Assembly (NCBI GenBank): GCA_013368315.1
Contig: JAACJM010000227.1
Coordinates: 62,001-126,000, forward strand
DNA from: Tetrapyrgos nigripes
Lineage: Eukaryota > Basidiomycota > Agaricomycetes > Agaricales > Campanellaceae
Length of the DNA: 64,000 nucleotides
Reading direction: 5' to 3'
Made by a program: the position numbers and the translations under genes. The notes under the pieces are model-generated. The model was given only the letters and a program-made list of their open reading frames with translations, was not told where the DNA came from and made no database searches. This document shows, in pieces, positions 33,443 to 45,022 of the stretch. How positions within the stretch are numbered: position 1 is the first letter of the stretch; the number at the start of each line of letters is the position of its first letter.

Positions 33443-36400
33443 ACCTTTTAAACCTTATATTACTGACTTTGAACCTTATAGAACCTGTCAAACTCTATAA
33501 TAACTGTCAATCAATCTTCCATTCCATCGATCTTATCTTTCCCCTACATTTCTCCACTTTCTCCTATGTTTCTCCTATTTCTCCTATCTTTTTCCTATCA
33601 CTTATTCATTGTTCTTCTATATAAACCACTAGACATTCTAGCTAGTCCTTTAGTTCATTCACTTCATCTCTGCTCTGTACTAGTACTATGCAGTGTAGAG
33701 CATAGTCAGCCTACTTGTTTCTCTTTCTCTATCTCTATCTCTCAATCAATTGCTTTGTATCTGTCCTCAAACTGTGTGACTTGGGTGGTTATTTGAGTGA
33801 ATCAACAACCTTGATACTTGAACAAACTCCCATACACCCACCTCACTATTTGAGTCCTTTCCTCTATCTCACTTATCTCTGTTCTCAACTCCTTTTATCT
33901 TTTATCATCATTTCATCTATATTGCAAGCGTCGTTCTTCCTCCCCTGCAATTCAAATATGTTTCGATTGCCAAGCAGACACTACTTTGAGTAGACTGAAT
34001 ACCCACTGTGTACTTTGAGTAACAGTGTAGTAACAATCGTCTTCCCTTTCATATATTCTTTTCATTCTGTCTACTGCATTCTCTTGGATTTGCTTCGAAC
34101 CCCTTGAGAGTCCACCAGACTACAAACAACCTCCTCTTCCCCTTCCACTCTATCTACCACACACCAAGTACTGGTGCAGCCATGCAGTAGGCATCCAGGT
34201 GAATCCTTGGAGTTATGATCGAAACTTCATCTGTACACATTGTTGGGTTTGGAAATTGGGACCAGGTGATGTGATCCTTTCTGTCTATTTGTACATCCGA
34301 GTCACCCTTGACCTTGATACTGAGGAAACTGTTGTTAGGATTATGGGACCTCTATTCCTCAGAGAGTACAATACACCTACACCATTCCTTACAGACTATG
34401 GCACACCTACCTCCTTTATCTTCAAATCCTCGTGGTGATTTAAAGGGCAGAACGGAGGCCCTAAGAGATTGTAAAGACAGTATATGACAAGTTGACAGTC
34501 CACATCTGCAGATCCAACTCTTCCCTGTGCAGACCGTCCACACACCTATTGGCCCAAATCAAAACAAGACGCTTACTATATACCAGACAACGAGGAAAAC
34601 CTGTGGAAGTTCTGCAATGAACTACTGTGTCTTAATAGATACAACAAACAGAGACTTCCTCCCAACATTTCCCTTAATTGACCATTCGAGGTTATAACGA
34701 TAATCAGGAACTAGAAATTTGAAAAGCTCATCCTGTCATTGACTCCGAAACTGAACCAGACCAGGGGACATCTACCCCTACAAACACTCAACCGAATCCA
34801 GAACCCTCTTCCTTCGTACCACCTGATCTGTCTTCTGCATCAGATCCATTACCAGATCCATCTTCTAATAACCCATCAACCCCTCCCCGAGATCCTTCTC
34901 CTGATCCATCAGATCCAGACGACCCTTCTTCTCCTACAATTCCGACTACTGAAGGACCATCTGTAGCTCCTCATTGTCTGAACCCTTCCCCTTCTCCAGA
35001 TCCATCAGATCCAGACAATTCAGTCATGTCTGAAGTAGTGCCTAACGACTCTAACAGTACTTCTGAACGAGGAAGGAAACCTGACGCTTTTAATGGAGAA
35101 TGTGACAAGGCAAAGCGATGGTTAGCCTTGTTCAATAACTACCTACATCAGAACAAGGTCAGATACTTGACTGAGGACTCCAAAGTGTCCTTATTCCTCT
35201 TGTTCTTCACAGGACAACTCAATGAATTACAGAATGAGAAGATGATGAGGAAGATGTAAAAGTTAAACCAGACGAGAGGCGATCGACAACATTAAAGGAG
35301 ATAAAGGACAGGTTCAAAAAGGACTTCAAAGCCCTTGCTGCTGATGAGGTTGCACAATCTAAGATCAAGAACGCTAGGATGAAGGGAATGGACATTAGTA
35401 GCTATAATAGTATCTTTGATATGTACAGAGAAGAGTCGGACTATGGAGAAATAGCACTTCTAGACTACTATAAAGCAGGTCTTCTGAGGGATCTTTGGAA
35501 GTCAGTGGCGCAAACATGGCTGAAGTGGAAGGACTTCAATGAGTATAGGGAGAGGGCAATGGATATCCATTTGGAATGGATAAATGAGAGAGAGAAGGAA
35601 GGACAATTGAGATTATTCCCTATCCCGAGGATGAATTCGGGTCCTTCTCAGGGACAGATGGTAGCAAGCATAAATGCACTTATGAATATGGGACCAGGTG
35701 CTAACTCATCCTTTACTTCTTTACCTAAACTGACACCTGAAGAAAGGGACTGACTCCGAAAGCTAGGAGCATGCTTTGCATGTAGACAACTTGGACACAT
35801 GAGCAACGAATGTCTGACGTTCCTGAACAATATTCTGAGGTCATCAACGTCTCAAAATACCTCTCTAAACTTCCCTCCTTGTGCTGTTAAGACAGCCGAA
35901 ACTTCAGCTCTATCATCGTCATCTAGTTTGCCACTGGTAACAGTGGCTCAAACATCGTCTTCCTCTTGTAATGTAATCAAAGATATTTCAGATATGATGA
36001 ATAAGGTCAAGGGTTTGGAGGGAGAAGAAAAGGAACAGGCTAGTGTATATTTGAAGGATGTCATGGCAAAGATGATGGATTTTTGAAATATTCCCCTGCT
36101 ACGTCGTCAGGAGGAGTTGTACAGTATACTGGACAGTATAAGAACAATTGTTATCATGTGTTAAACCCCTTTTGTGAGTGTACCTTTCCTTCAAAATTGA
36201 GAATGTCGGCAGTCACTCATAACTGACAGGTACCCTTGATAACACTCAAAACTGAACTTATTGGCAAAATCACCAGTAGAAAAATCGATGCAGAAGCTCT
36301 AATAGACAGCGGTGTGGAAGGCATTATTATCAATAGCCGTTTTGCACAAGAAAACTGTTTAACCCTCCTTCCTATTAAAAACCCTTTTCCTGTATGCAAT

Positions 36401-36545
36401 GTTGATGGTTCTGAAAAACACCATGGGATGGGTATGTCATTACACCATTCAAAACCTTCATATCTATTCCCAAGACAAGAGATCATATCACAAAGAAATG
36501 GCTGAATTCTACATTACGGACATCAGAGATCATGTGTTACAATTT
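33349..36545 (+). mobile_element. Gypsy-like retrotransposon relic (gag and aspartic protease only)
   Basis: A gag-like frame runs from about 34690: a Pro/Ser/Asp-rich leader, then KPDAFNGECDKAKRWLALFN. After a frameshift near 35255 it continues to an in-frame TGA at 35751-35753 and then the CCHC knuckle CFACRQLGHMSNEC. A protease part follows (36236-36545) with the DSG active site as IDSGVEGIIINSRFA, then FYITDIRDH. RT, RNase H and integrase are absent. A possible 5' LTR runs 33349-34033 (TGTCACAAAC..GTAGTAACA) but it has no partner, so this is tentative. No active protein can be made. Confidence 0.6.
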
Positions 36546-36877
36546 CTCACCCCTATTCTACAGGACTCTTTGACTTGCTCTTTCTTTTCTTTTCTTTTCT
36601 TTACTTTGTTTCATTTCTTCTTATCTAAACACATGTTTCCCTTTCGTTTGCCATGCTCTATCCTTGCTTTCTTTCTTACATGTGTAATACACATGTCTAC
36701 TATTATTTACACATTGCTTACATGCATCGTATGCATGTTTCCTCTGCCTTTATCTTATACATGCATTGTATGCATGTTTCTTATTACTTACATGCTGTTT
36801 GACATAGCTACCACAGACAATTTACATGCTCTACACACATTGTACTCTGACTCGTAGTTACAAGATATCCTTGTATA
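36546..36877. other. Low-complexity spacer between retroelements
   Basis: T-rich and TACATG/ATGCATG-rich sequence without a gene, between the truncated gypsy-like element and the copia 5' LTR. Confidence 0.45.
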
Positions 36878-37245
36878 TGTTGAATTGGCGCATTCAGTTG
36901 CAGCCATCAACGTCATCTATGTAGAACAATAGTAGTAGTTATAAATAGAACAATAAGATTATATAAACAATAGATGTAGTACGACAATAGTGTATGAAAC
37001 CAGTATTGTGCTATCAAGTACAATAGAATCTCATTGTTACTCTAGTATTAGTTTACATGTATTTGTACCTCCTCAAAGGTATATAAGGACTCGTAGATAG
37101 TCCTCCAAATAATAAGTTATATACTTAACCCACATCACTCTAACAAGCCTCTAACAAGCCTAACAAGCTATCTCTTATCCCCAGGTAAGTAGCGTAGTTG
37201 CCACTGCGTTTAGTAGTGTACAAGCCGTACCATGCCTGCTTAACA
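36878..37245 (+). repeat. Copia 5' LTR
   Basis: 368 bp, TGTTGAATTGG..GCTTAACA, with a TATA-like TATATAAGG about 37080. It is very similar to the 3' LTR; the main difference is one extra CTCTAACAAGC-like unit near 37140. Confidence 0.85.
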
Positions 37246-37562
37246 GGTTATGGGCCCCGAAGGCCCTTGGGAGCGCCTTCAATGGCTGCAAACCATAGAC
37301 TTCGCATACTACCTGGATGGCGCCTTCATGGCAGCCTGTGGCGCCCTTTGTGGCAGCCTGCGTCGCCTTTAATGGCTTGACGATACGTCCAACAGCACAG
37401 GACTTATGTCCAGCTGCAGTTGTAGACAATCTAGGGGAGTAGTCACTGTCATGGCGCGTTCATCGCTGCCTCTCTTTACTTTCGCATGGCGCATTTAATG
37501 CTGCCTTCTTATTCTGCATATGGATAAATGCTGACAGTTGACTTCCCCAGAAATTATCAAAG

Positions 37563-38595
37563 ATGTCTTCCAACGTCCTGATGACCACTGTCCCCGTCTT
37601 CGCTGGTGTTGATTTCAATATCTGGGCTGACATTCTTCTCGCCTGGTTGCAGGCTACTGGACTTAGCTCTGTCCTTAGCTCTGATCGCCCCAGTGATGCT
37701 GAAGTGAGTACCGTCTCCCCTCTATCCGCTGAAGACACGGCAGCTCAAACTGAGGCTATCACGGCTGGCTCGAAAGAAACAGGCTGACTGGGATGAGAAG
37801 AACGATAAGGCCATTGGGTCTATCAAACTTCGTCTTTCTCCTCCAGTTCGTCAGAAGACGCTCGGAATGACTACTGCCAAGGCAATTTGGGTCTTTCTCA
37901 AGAAGACCTATGGGAAACCTGGAGTTTCCGCAATCTACACGGATTTCAAACGTGCCACTTCCATCATCATTCCGAACGACGCTAATCCTAGTGCCGCAAT
38001 TGAACTTATTCGCATGCACTTTGATAGGGTTAGTGCTGCCGGGTATCTCTTCTGACGACTCCTCAGGCACCTCCATGACGAAAATCGCCAACTTCCTCAT
38101 CGTCATGTTCATTATCTCCAAACTCCCTCCCAGATATGAGTATCTCATCAATCAGTATACTCAATGCTCTCTCCAGCAGATCGACAGACAAAGTCTTGAT
38201 GAACTGCAAACCGAGATTGTCAATATCTGGGAATCTCGCCAAGGAGCTTTCAAGGGGCCTTCAGGGAAAGCCCATGCCAACCGTCTTTCAGCTGTCAAGC
38301 GAAAGGATGGTAACCCTAGTTTCCAGCAGCAGCAGCAGCAGCGCCCTAGTGGCAGCAGCAGCGGCGCTAACGGAGTCAACGGCTCTCACAGAGATAACAA
38401 GGGAAAAGGGAAAGGAAAGGGCAAGGGAAAAGCTCATTTCCGTCGAGGAGGTCGTGCTGGAAAGTACGAACAGGCCAAGAAACATGGCCAAGCACATCTC
38501 GCTCATGGGGACATGTCTCCCATGATGCACACAGTCATCCGTCGTCGACACAGCCCGCTGCAATTGATTCCCGTAAGCCATTCTTCATGGAAACA
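37563..38595 (+). pseudogene. Copia gag (UBN2-type) region
   Basis: Starts MSSNVLMTTVPVFAGVDFN (FNIWADILLAWLQATGL). It shifts frame near 37780 into WDEKNDKAIGSIKLRLSPPV and KTYGKPGVSAIYTDFKRA, and again near 38045 into ISKLPPRYEYLINQY. A Gln/Ser/Gly-rich part and a Gly-Lys repeat follow. This is the UBN2/gag-polypeptide pattern of fungal copia elements, but the frame is broken at least twice. Confidence 0.7.
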
Positions 38596-39633
38596 AAAAA
38601 GCCTTTTGACGCCTTTTTCACAGGTACCAAAAGAGCTATCAATCTTGCACGCGATATTGGTGCTAGACCATCTGGTGAGACTGTTGCCACTCTTGAGGAT
38701 GTCGTCATGTCTCACCCCGATCTTTCCTCCTTCACTTCACTTACCCCTGCTCCTCGTCCCAAACGCACTCTCACGGAACGCATCTATTGGAATAACCTTC
38801 AATCATCTTCTGATGGTTGGGGTGATGATGGTAACTGGAATGGTTGGAACAGTGAATATCCCGGAACTCAGACCGGTTCAGATGCCGATATGGCATGCGC
38901 TCAAGGAGAAGATGCCAGTTGGAACGAGGACACTCTGGTGAACACTTCGGAACTGGGAAGTGTGTTTGGCTCCACAATGACGGAGTCAGGTGTAAAGATT
39001 TCTCAGGACATCCGGACCCCTGTTCCACTTATCGACCGTCTTGCAGCAGATCCTGCTGCCGAGATGATGGAGTGCGGAATTCACCTTGGGGAGAGATTCC
39101 AGAATCCCGAGGATTCCCTACACATCTATGGGGAACCACTCCGAGTAGCACTGAACACCGTTGCCCCAACGGGCACTCTTTCTCTGGCCCAACGCATTGC
39201 TGCAGTCCGCAGCGAGAGGCCAAGTGGCTCACTTCCTGCACATCCCAGTGGCATGACCACTCAGTCCTTACCGTCCAGCCGTGTTGCAAGCCCAACTCCT
39301 GGAACGACTTCAACGGGATGGGAATGGCTGACTCCTCATCTCCAAAACGAGGATGGAAGGTACGACGAGCTGATCGATTGGCAGCAAGACGCAACAATCA
39401 GACTAGGAGGGATGGAACTTACCCTCCAGAGCTCCAACTCCGAGTTCAATGCCAGAACTCCGGAGCATGTCTCCGAGCCTATCCGAAACCAGCGACCTCG
39501 AGTACATGTCGACTCCGCCATCGCTCAGCAGGATGAGCCTCCCTACATCACCCGTAGAGGACACATGGTCAGACGGAATTCCAAGTCCACGACCTTCTAC
39601 CCCCACCATGGTTACTGTCAATGCCGCAAATAA
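38587..39633 (+). pseudogene. Copia spacer frame between gag and protease, 348 codons
   Basis: An uninterrupted frame without a recognised domain; Ser/Thr/Pro-rich with a GWGDDGNWNGWN stretch. Its place in the element suggests it is a linker of the polyprotein. It has kept an open frame while neighbours have not. Confidence 0.5.
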
Positions 39634-39708
39634 TTATGGCTGGTCCTTAGACTCTGAAGTCTCCGGCATGGACAATGGTATCTCAGGTCAGATCTCACTT
39701 CAGATCTT

Positions 39709-41345
39709 ATGAATAAAAGTACTGATGTGCTTTTTCCAGCAGCTCGTAATATGGAAGCAGGTTCTTCATGTATATATTTATTACATACCGCTCCTCTGGG
39801 TTCATCGACCCCTTTTATTTATAATGATCTGTATACTAGTCCTGGTGACAATAAATATCTATGTGCCTGTGGCACTCTGTTCTCACTATGCCAGAAATGT
39901 AAGAAGAAGAGATCTAATACTGTCAAAATCCACTTCGGTGATGGATGGTTACTTGACTCTGGAGCATCAGCGCATTTTACGTTCGACATCAATGACTTTG
40001 TTGAATTGAGTTATATAAAACCAATTCCAGTGAAAACTGCCAATGGATTCACGAACATTCGTGCATCCGGAACAGTCCTGATCTCTCAACGTAAAAGAGT
40101 TATGAAATTATATCCGGTCTATTATATTCCTGATCTAAATCAACGACTCTTATCTGTTGGTCAATTCTTAAATGACAACATGCTTATGCGCGGTAACTCC
40201 GATCATATCACCATTTCGAGAAATACAACATTCTTGACTTTCTCAAAGCGTATACCGGAAGAAACGCTATACTATCTTCCACACAAATCGAAAATTGTCG
40301 CTTCTAAAGCCAATCTTTTGATTTATCTTATCAACTACGAGATTTTACATCATCGTATAGGACATCCCTCTCGTGATGTTCTAAAACATGTCCGACAACA
40401 CACCCTTGGCACTCCTGAATTTCATCATTCCAAAGGAGCTTCCTTTGTGCAAAGGCTGTCTTGAAGGCAAAACTCCCAGACAGGCTTACCCTCCTAACGA
40501 ACGACGTGCTACTCGTCCTTTCCAAATTATCCATACGGATTTACATGAATACCCCACGATATCCTACCACAAGTACAAGTATATAATCGTCTTCTTTGAT
40601 GATTACACTTCAGATGCTTGGATACGACTTCTTAAAGACAAGAAACAACCACTAACTGCCACTCGCCAGTTCCTTGCGATGGTAGAAACTCAATATAAAG
40701 ACGAAAGTCGAACAGTGGATGTCTGATATGGGTGGTGAATTCATCAAAGGTACCTATCGAGAAATGTTACTCGAGAAAGGTATTAGAATCCTTAACAGTG
40801 CACCATACATTCATCAACAGAATGGTCGAGCGGAACACTTTATACGCACTCTAATGGATAAGACACTGGCAATGATGAAGTTAGTGTGTCTACCTGAATC
40901 CTGGTGGGAATATGCTGTCTGTCATGGATTGTATGTCTATCGACGTACTCCCTTACAGCAACACAAATGGATAACTCCATTTGAAATGCTTGAAAAAGGA
41001 AAAACCAGCGTATCGATCATTTACGAGTCTTTGGCTGTGGAGCTTACGTCTTTAAACCCGAGGAAACTCGAAAGAACAAACTCGCTTCCAAGTCAGAACT
41101 CATGACGTATCTTGGTGTAGCACCAGGAGAACGTGGAAATCTTTTCATGCGTACAAACAATGTGGAATTTACATCCCCGCAAGCCGTGTTTGAGGAAGAC
41201 TTCTTTCCTCGATGTAAAACTCAATCTCGTGGTTCGAAACAACTTCCTATTGAGTCGTCGCAAAGCGATGACACTCCTCTACCACAACCAATCCTGACGA
41301 TGATGATGAAGATTTTAATCATCGTCCTCCTCGCATCCCTTCCAT
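39709..41345 (+). pseudogene. Copia protease and integrase region
   Basis: Protease active site LLDSGASAHFTFDIN (about 39950), then a GAG-pre-integrase HHRIGHPSRDVL block, CKGCLEGKTPRQAYP, and the integrase core with Asp in HTDLHEYP, Asp in SDMGGEF and Glu in QQNGRAEHF. Frame changes near 40440, 40715 and 41020 break it. After these the sequence continues YLGVAPGERGNLFMR. Confidence 0.72.
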
Positions 41346-41779
41346 AAGGAGACCTGATCAGCTTCGTGACGACGAACCTGAACAGGATCCGCCGCCTTGT
41401 TCCCGGATAGTGACTTAGAACCAAGGAGGCCTATAACGCCACCTCCAAGGGAGACACCACCTCCTGCGGCACCTCAAAAAGTCACTAGACCAAGACGGAA
41501 TTACGGAGAACCAACACGTCAAAGCGAGCGTGTTAGTGAACCAAACAAACGGTACGGAGATAAACACCCCGTACAAGTTACACGCGATCTTGAACCTCAA
41601 ATCGCGGCTGATAAAAGAGCGGAAGCAAAAGCTAAAGCAGAGAGAGATGCTCGGAGAGAAAACCGACGTCAACAAGCTGCAGAGCAACAGGTTCCCGGAC
41701 CTAGTTCTGCATCCGGAAGCGCACCCCAGGGGAGCAGCAAGCTGAGAGTGATGACTCTGCACGCCCTGAATCAGAAGAA

Positions 41780-43096
41780 ATGGCAGAACCATGCCGTGAA
41801 GGGGGAGTATCTATAAATTTCTTGCTTATGCAGGCAATTGCTCCTGGAGAAATCGATTCCCACTTGCTTATTCAGAAAGTTACTTCGAAGAATGATGGGA
41901 ATCAACCGAATGTTCGTAATATTCACGAATGGACATTCAAAGACATTGCTCGCTTACCTATAGCTGAGCAAGAGGAATGGAAAGTCGCTTGCCGCGAAGA
42001 ATTAGAGGCTCTTCGCAAGCGCGACACCTATGAATTGGTCAAAAGACCTAAAGATAGGAAAGTTATCAAAAACCGATGGGTCTTCGACATCAAATCTGAT
42101 GGTCGTAAAAAGGCAAGACTCGTTGCAAAAGGTTTTTCACAGATCGAAGGCATAGACTTTGATCAAGTGTATTTGCCTGTTGTTCGATTCGAGACTGTGC
42201 GCTTAATCTTTGCTTTAGCAGCACTTAAGGGTTGGCACGTGTCCGGTGTCGACGTCCGATCAGCCTATTTATATGGCTTACTCGATGAAGAAATCTATAT
42301 GGAACAACCAGAAGCCTTTAAAGAAAAAGGACAAGAGCATAAAGTTGTCCGGCTTCTTCGTGCTCTTTACGGACTCAAACAAGCAGGACTTGCGTGGTGG
42401 AAAAGTCTTGATAAGTCCATGGCGGAACTTGGTTTTAAACGAATCATTTCCGATGCCAGAATCTTCATTCACAAACGCTATGACACCAACAATGACCTTA
42501 TTGAGAATTCTATCATTATTGCCGTAGTCTATGTGGATGATGCTCTATTCTGTGGAGCTAACAAAACCTTAGTCTTACGACTCAAAGGAAACTTTATGAA
42601 GAGATGGGAATGCAGGGATCTAGGCGATGCCAAAGAGTTTCTTAGAATGAAAATTACCAGGAAAGGCAGCAAGATCTCTTTAGACCAGTGCGCTTATCTG
42701 AATAAAATCCTAGAGACTTATGGAATGCAAAACGCGAAAGCTTCTGCTACCCCATTACCTGGCAATTATCACCCTCTTCCTCTTCCAGAAGACACTCCTG
42801 TAAATTATACTCTTCATCAAAGTTATCAGGAGATAATCGGATCTTTACTCTACTTAATGTTAGGAACACGTCCTGATATCTCCTTTGCCGTCACAAAACT
42901 TGCGCAATTTGCTGCAAACCCCTCACAAGAACATTACAATAAGGCGAAAGACATTTGCCGTTATCTCATTGGCACTAGAAAATATGCTCTTGTGTACAAC
43001 GGTCGAGGGGAGAAGGCTTATCAGCCTACACAGACTCTGATTGGGGATCAGATCCTGGAACTCACAAATCTCAAACTGGCTTTTTTCTACAATTAG
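41780..43096 (+). pseudogene. Copia reverse transcriptase region
   Basis: Long open frame with RVT_2 landmarks: KNRWVFDIKSDGRKKARLVA, VRFETVRLIFALAALKGW, VDVRSAYLYGLLDEEIYMEQ, ALYGLKQAGLAWWKS, and the catalytic pair in VVYVDDALFCG. The chain ends GSLLYLMLGTRPDISFAV and then shifts frame near 43020 at the start of RNase H. Confidence 0.8.
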
Positions 43097-43485
43097 CCCA
43101 AGCACCATTTAGCTGGACGTCTAGACAACAAAAGACAGTTGCCCTATCTTCGACTGAAGCTGAATACATGGCACTTAGTGACTGCAGTCGACAAGTATGT
43201 TGGTTCAAGACTCTTCTCAGTGAAATCGAATATCCTCTCCACGCTATTCCAATTTACGGTGACAATCAGGGATCAATTTTTATTGCATCAAACCCTGTCA
43301 CAGATAAGCGAACCAAACACATTGATATTTGATATCATTTTGTTCGAGAAAAAGTCATCGACAAGACAGTCAAGTTATTCTTCATTGAAGGAAGCAATAA
43401 CCCTGCAGATCTACTCACTAAAGCTCTAGATCGAGTAAAGTTTGAGAAGTTCAGGAAACAATTAGGACTTCAGTTTTATAATTGA
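43020..43485 (+). pseudogene. Copia RNase H region
   Basis: Reads SDWGSDPGTHKSQTGFF, FSWTSRQQKTVALSSTEAEY, YGDNQGSIFIASNPVTDKR and KHIDI, followed by an in-frame TGA near 43330. It then resumes YHFVREKV and NNPADLLTKAL. Disabled by the stop and by the preceding frameshift. Confidence 0.75.
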
Positions 43486-43601
43486 AGAAAGTCCTATAAA
43501 TCGCATCGAAAACGTCGAGGCACTGGATCCCTTCCTTCCATGGCTGCTTACAGCGTCTACCTATGCTTACGCGCACTACCGTGCTGCTTAGCAAGGGGGA
43601 G

Positions 43602-43958
43602 TGTTGAATTGGCGCATTCAGTTGCAGCCATCAACATAATCTATGTAGAACAATAGTAGTAGTTATAAATAGAACAATAAGATTATATAGACAATAAGTG
43701 TAGTACGACAATAGTGTACGAAACCAGCATTGTACTATCAAGTACAATAGAATCTTATTGTTACTCTAGTATTAGTTTACATGTATTTGTACCTCCTCAA
43801 AGGTATATAAGGACTCGTAGATAGTCCTCCAAATAATAAGTTTTATACTTAACCCACATCGCTCTACAAGCCTAACAAGCTATCACTTATCCCCAGGTAA
43901 GTAGCGTAGTTGCCACTGCATTTAGTAGTGTACAGGACCGTACCATGCCTGCTTAACA
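43602..43958 (+). repeat. Copia 3' LTR
   Basis: 357 bp, the same ends as the 5' LTR, with a small number of substitutions and an 11-bp length difference. Confidence 0.85.
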
Positions 43959-44355
43959 CTATGCAATTAAATTCTATTTTAGTAGAGCACTCAGGCATGT
44001 AATGGATGCAGAAACATCCCTCTCTGAGCTGGATTGCGGAGTAGTTTCTATATACTTCCTTTTTCTGTGCTTTGGCCGGTCTTTTGTCATCAACGGGCCT
44101 TGAAGTATTATTTTGCATACAGATAACTACTCAACTTGTTGCTACCTTGATAAGAGAAATTCGTTCGGCTATCTCGGAGACAGAAAGAGTTCGGACGCGT
44201 CCGAACCTTACTTGGACTCGAACTGGACCGAAGTTCAGTGGACGTGTGAAGTCCAGTCCAAAAGTTCAGAGAATCTCTGGACCGGACGCAAGGTCCGGTT
44301 CAGCGTTCAAAAAATTTGGTGCTGAACCGGACTGAACCGGACTTTCCATACCCTA
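43959..44355 (+). mobile_element. hAT element 3' end (related to the 17-21 kb transposon)
   Basis: Shares with the right end of the 17182-21669 transposon the 18-bp palindrome GTTCGGACGCGTCCGAAC (44189-44206), AAGTCCAGTCCAAA, GTTCAAAAAATTTG, GAACCGGACTGAACCGGACT and a terminal CCCTA (44351-44355). No left end was found: the copia 3' LTR abuts it at 43958. Probably a hAT copy whose left part was removed. Confidence 0.7.
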
Positions 44356-44363
44356 CTCTGGAG

Positions 44364-44610
44364 CTACTGAAGTGTTGGGTCTTTGACTAGGAGCTCGTCC
44401 AAAAGACAGCTAGGCTGATTCACACCATCTTCATGGTCTGGAAGGATAGGAGCAGGATACCTCGTATCGATGAGTGTTGGGAGGACAAACGCGAGTAGGT
44501 CTGCCAATCTGGAATGAGTGGAGCTTGCTGTATCCCTCTTAAACGCATGATCACTATTAATCCAAGTTTTACCTCCATATTCATTTCCCCCTACTCATTC
44601 TCTTCATCTC
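44364..44610 (-). pseudogene. Orphan exon-like fragment
   Basis: The minus strand is open from about 44610 to TAG at 44364-44366 with protein-like sequence: GNEYGGKTWINSDHAFKRD, RLADLLAFVLPTLIDTRYPA, then DELLVKDPTLQ. It lacks an ATG and is cut by the hAT 3' end 9 bp past its stop. Looks like a piece of a host gene broken by the insertions. The family is not recognised. Confidence 0.45.
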
Positions 44611-45022
44611 CCCTGATCTCTGTCTGCTTCGCATCGAGACCCACGTCCTCTGTCTCTGCGCCGTCTAGTTGCGCTTCTACGTGGTAGACGGTCCACCTTG
44701 CCCTTGATGGCGGAAAGTTGCCCCGCTGAATCAGGAATTGGTTCCACTGCTAGTTACTTCGCGCGTCTAATTACAGATGTACAGTCATCAGTACCTAGTA
44801 GGTAGCGGCATAATACACACACACACATCATGCAAAAGGGCCTTGTTACGCTATTTCGTGAAACAAGGGAATGAGCCTCCTCCCCAAACTTGAACCAATA
44901 TTCTAATCTCAGCTTCTCTCCCGAAGTCTGTGAGTCTCCACAAAGTTACTCGAGATACAAGTCAAAGCACATACATGTATTCCCTTTACGCTATTTAGAA
45001 ATATTTCTCATCACCGCATGCT
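44611..45022. other. Intergenic region with a short CA microsatellite
   Basis: Contains (AC)6-like sequence near 44815-44828. No gene is seen. Confidence 0.4.

Larger units (their letters stand above)
36878..43958 (+). mobile_element. Ty1/copia LTR retrotransposon, about 7.1 kb, decayed
   Basis: Two LTRs (36878-37245 and 43602-43958), a purine-rich tract (AGCAAGGGGGAG) just before the 3' LTR, and the gag-protease-integrase-RT-RNase H order that defines copia. Frameshifts and a stop interrupt every region except most of RT, so it is probably inactive as read. The flanking 5-bp sequences (GTATA left, CTATG right) do not match, so no target duplication is visible. Confidence 0.88.

Noticed and set aside
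33349..34033. Gypsy 5' LTR as a firm feature
   Set aside because: Only a TG..CA-like boundary and position support it; no second copy is in the window, so it is mentioned only inside the gypsy entry.
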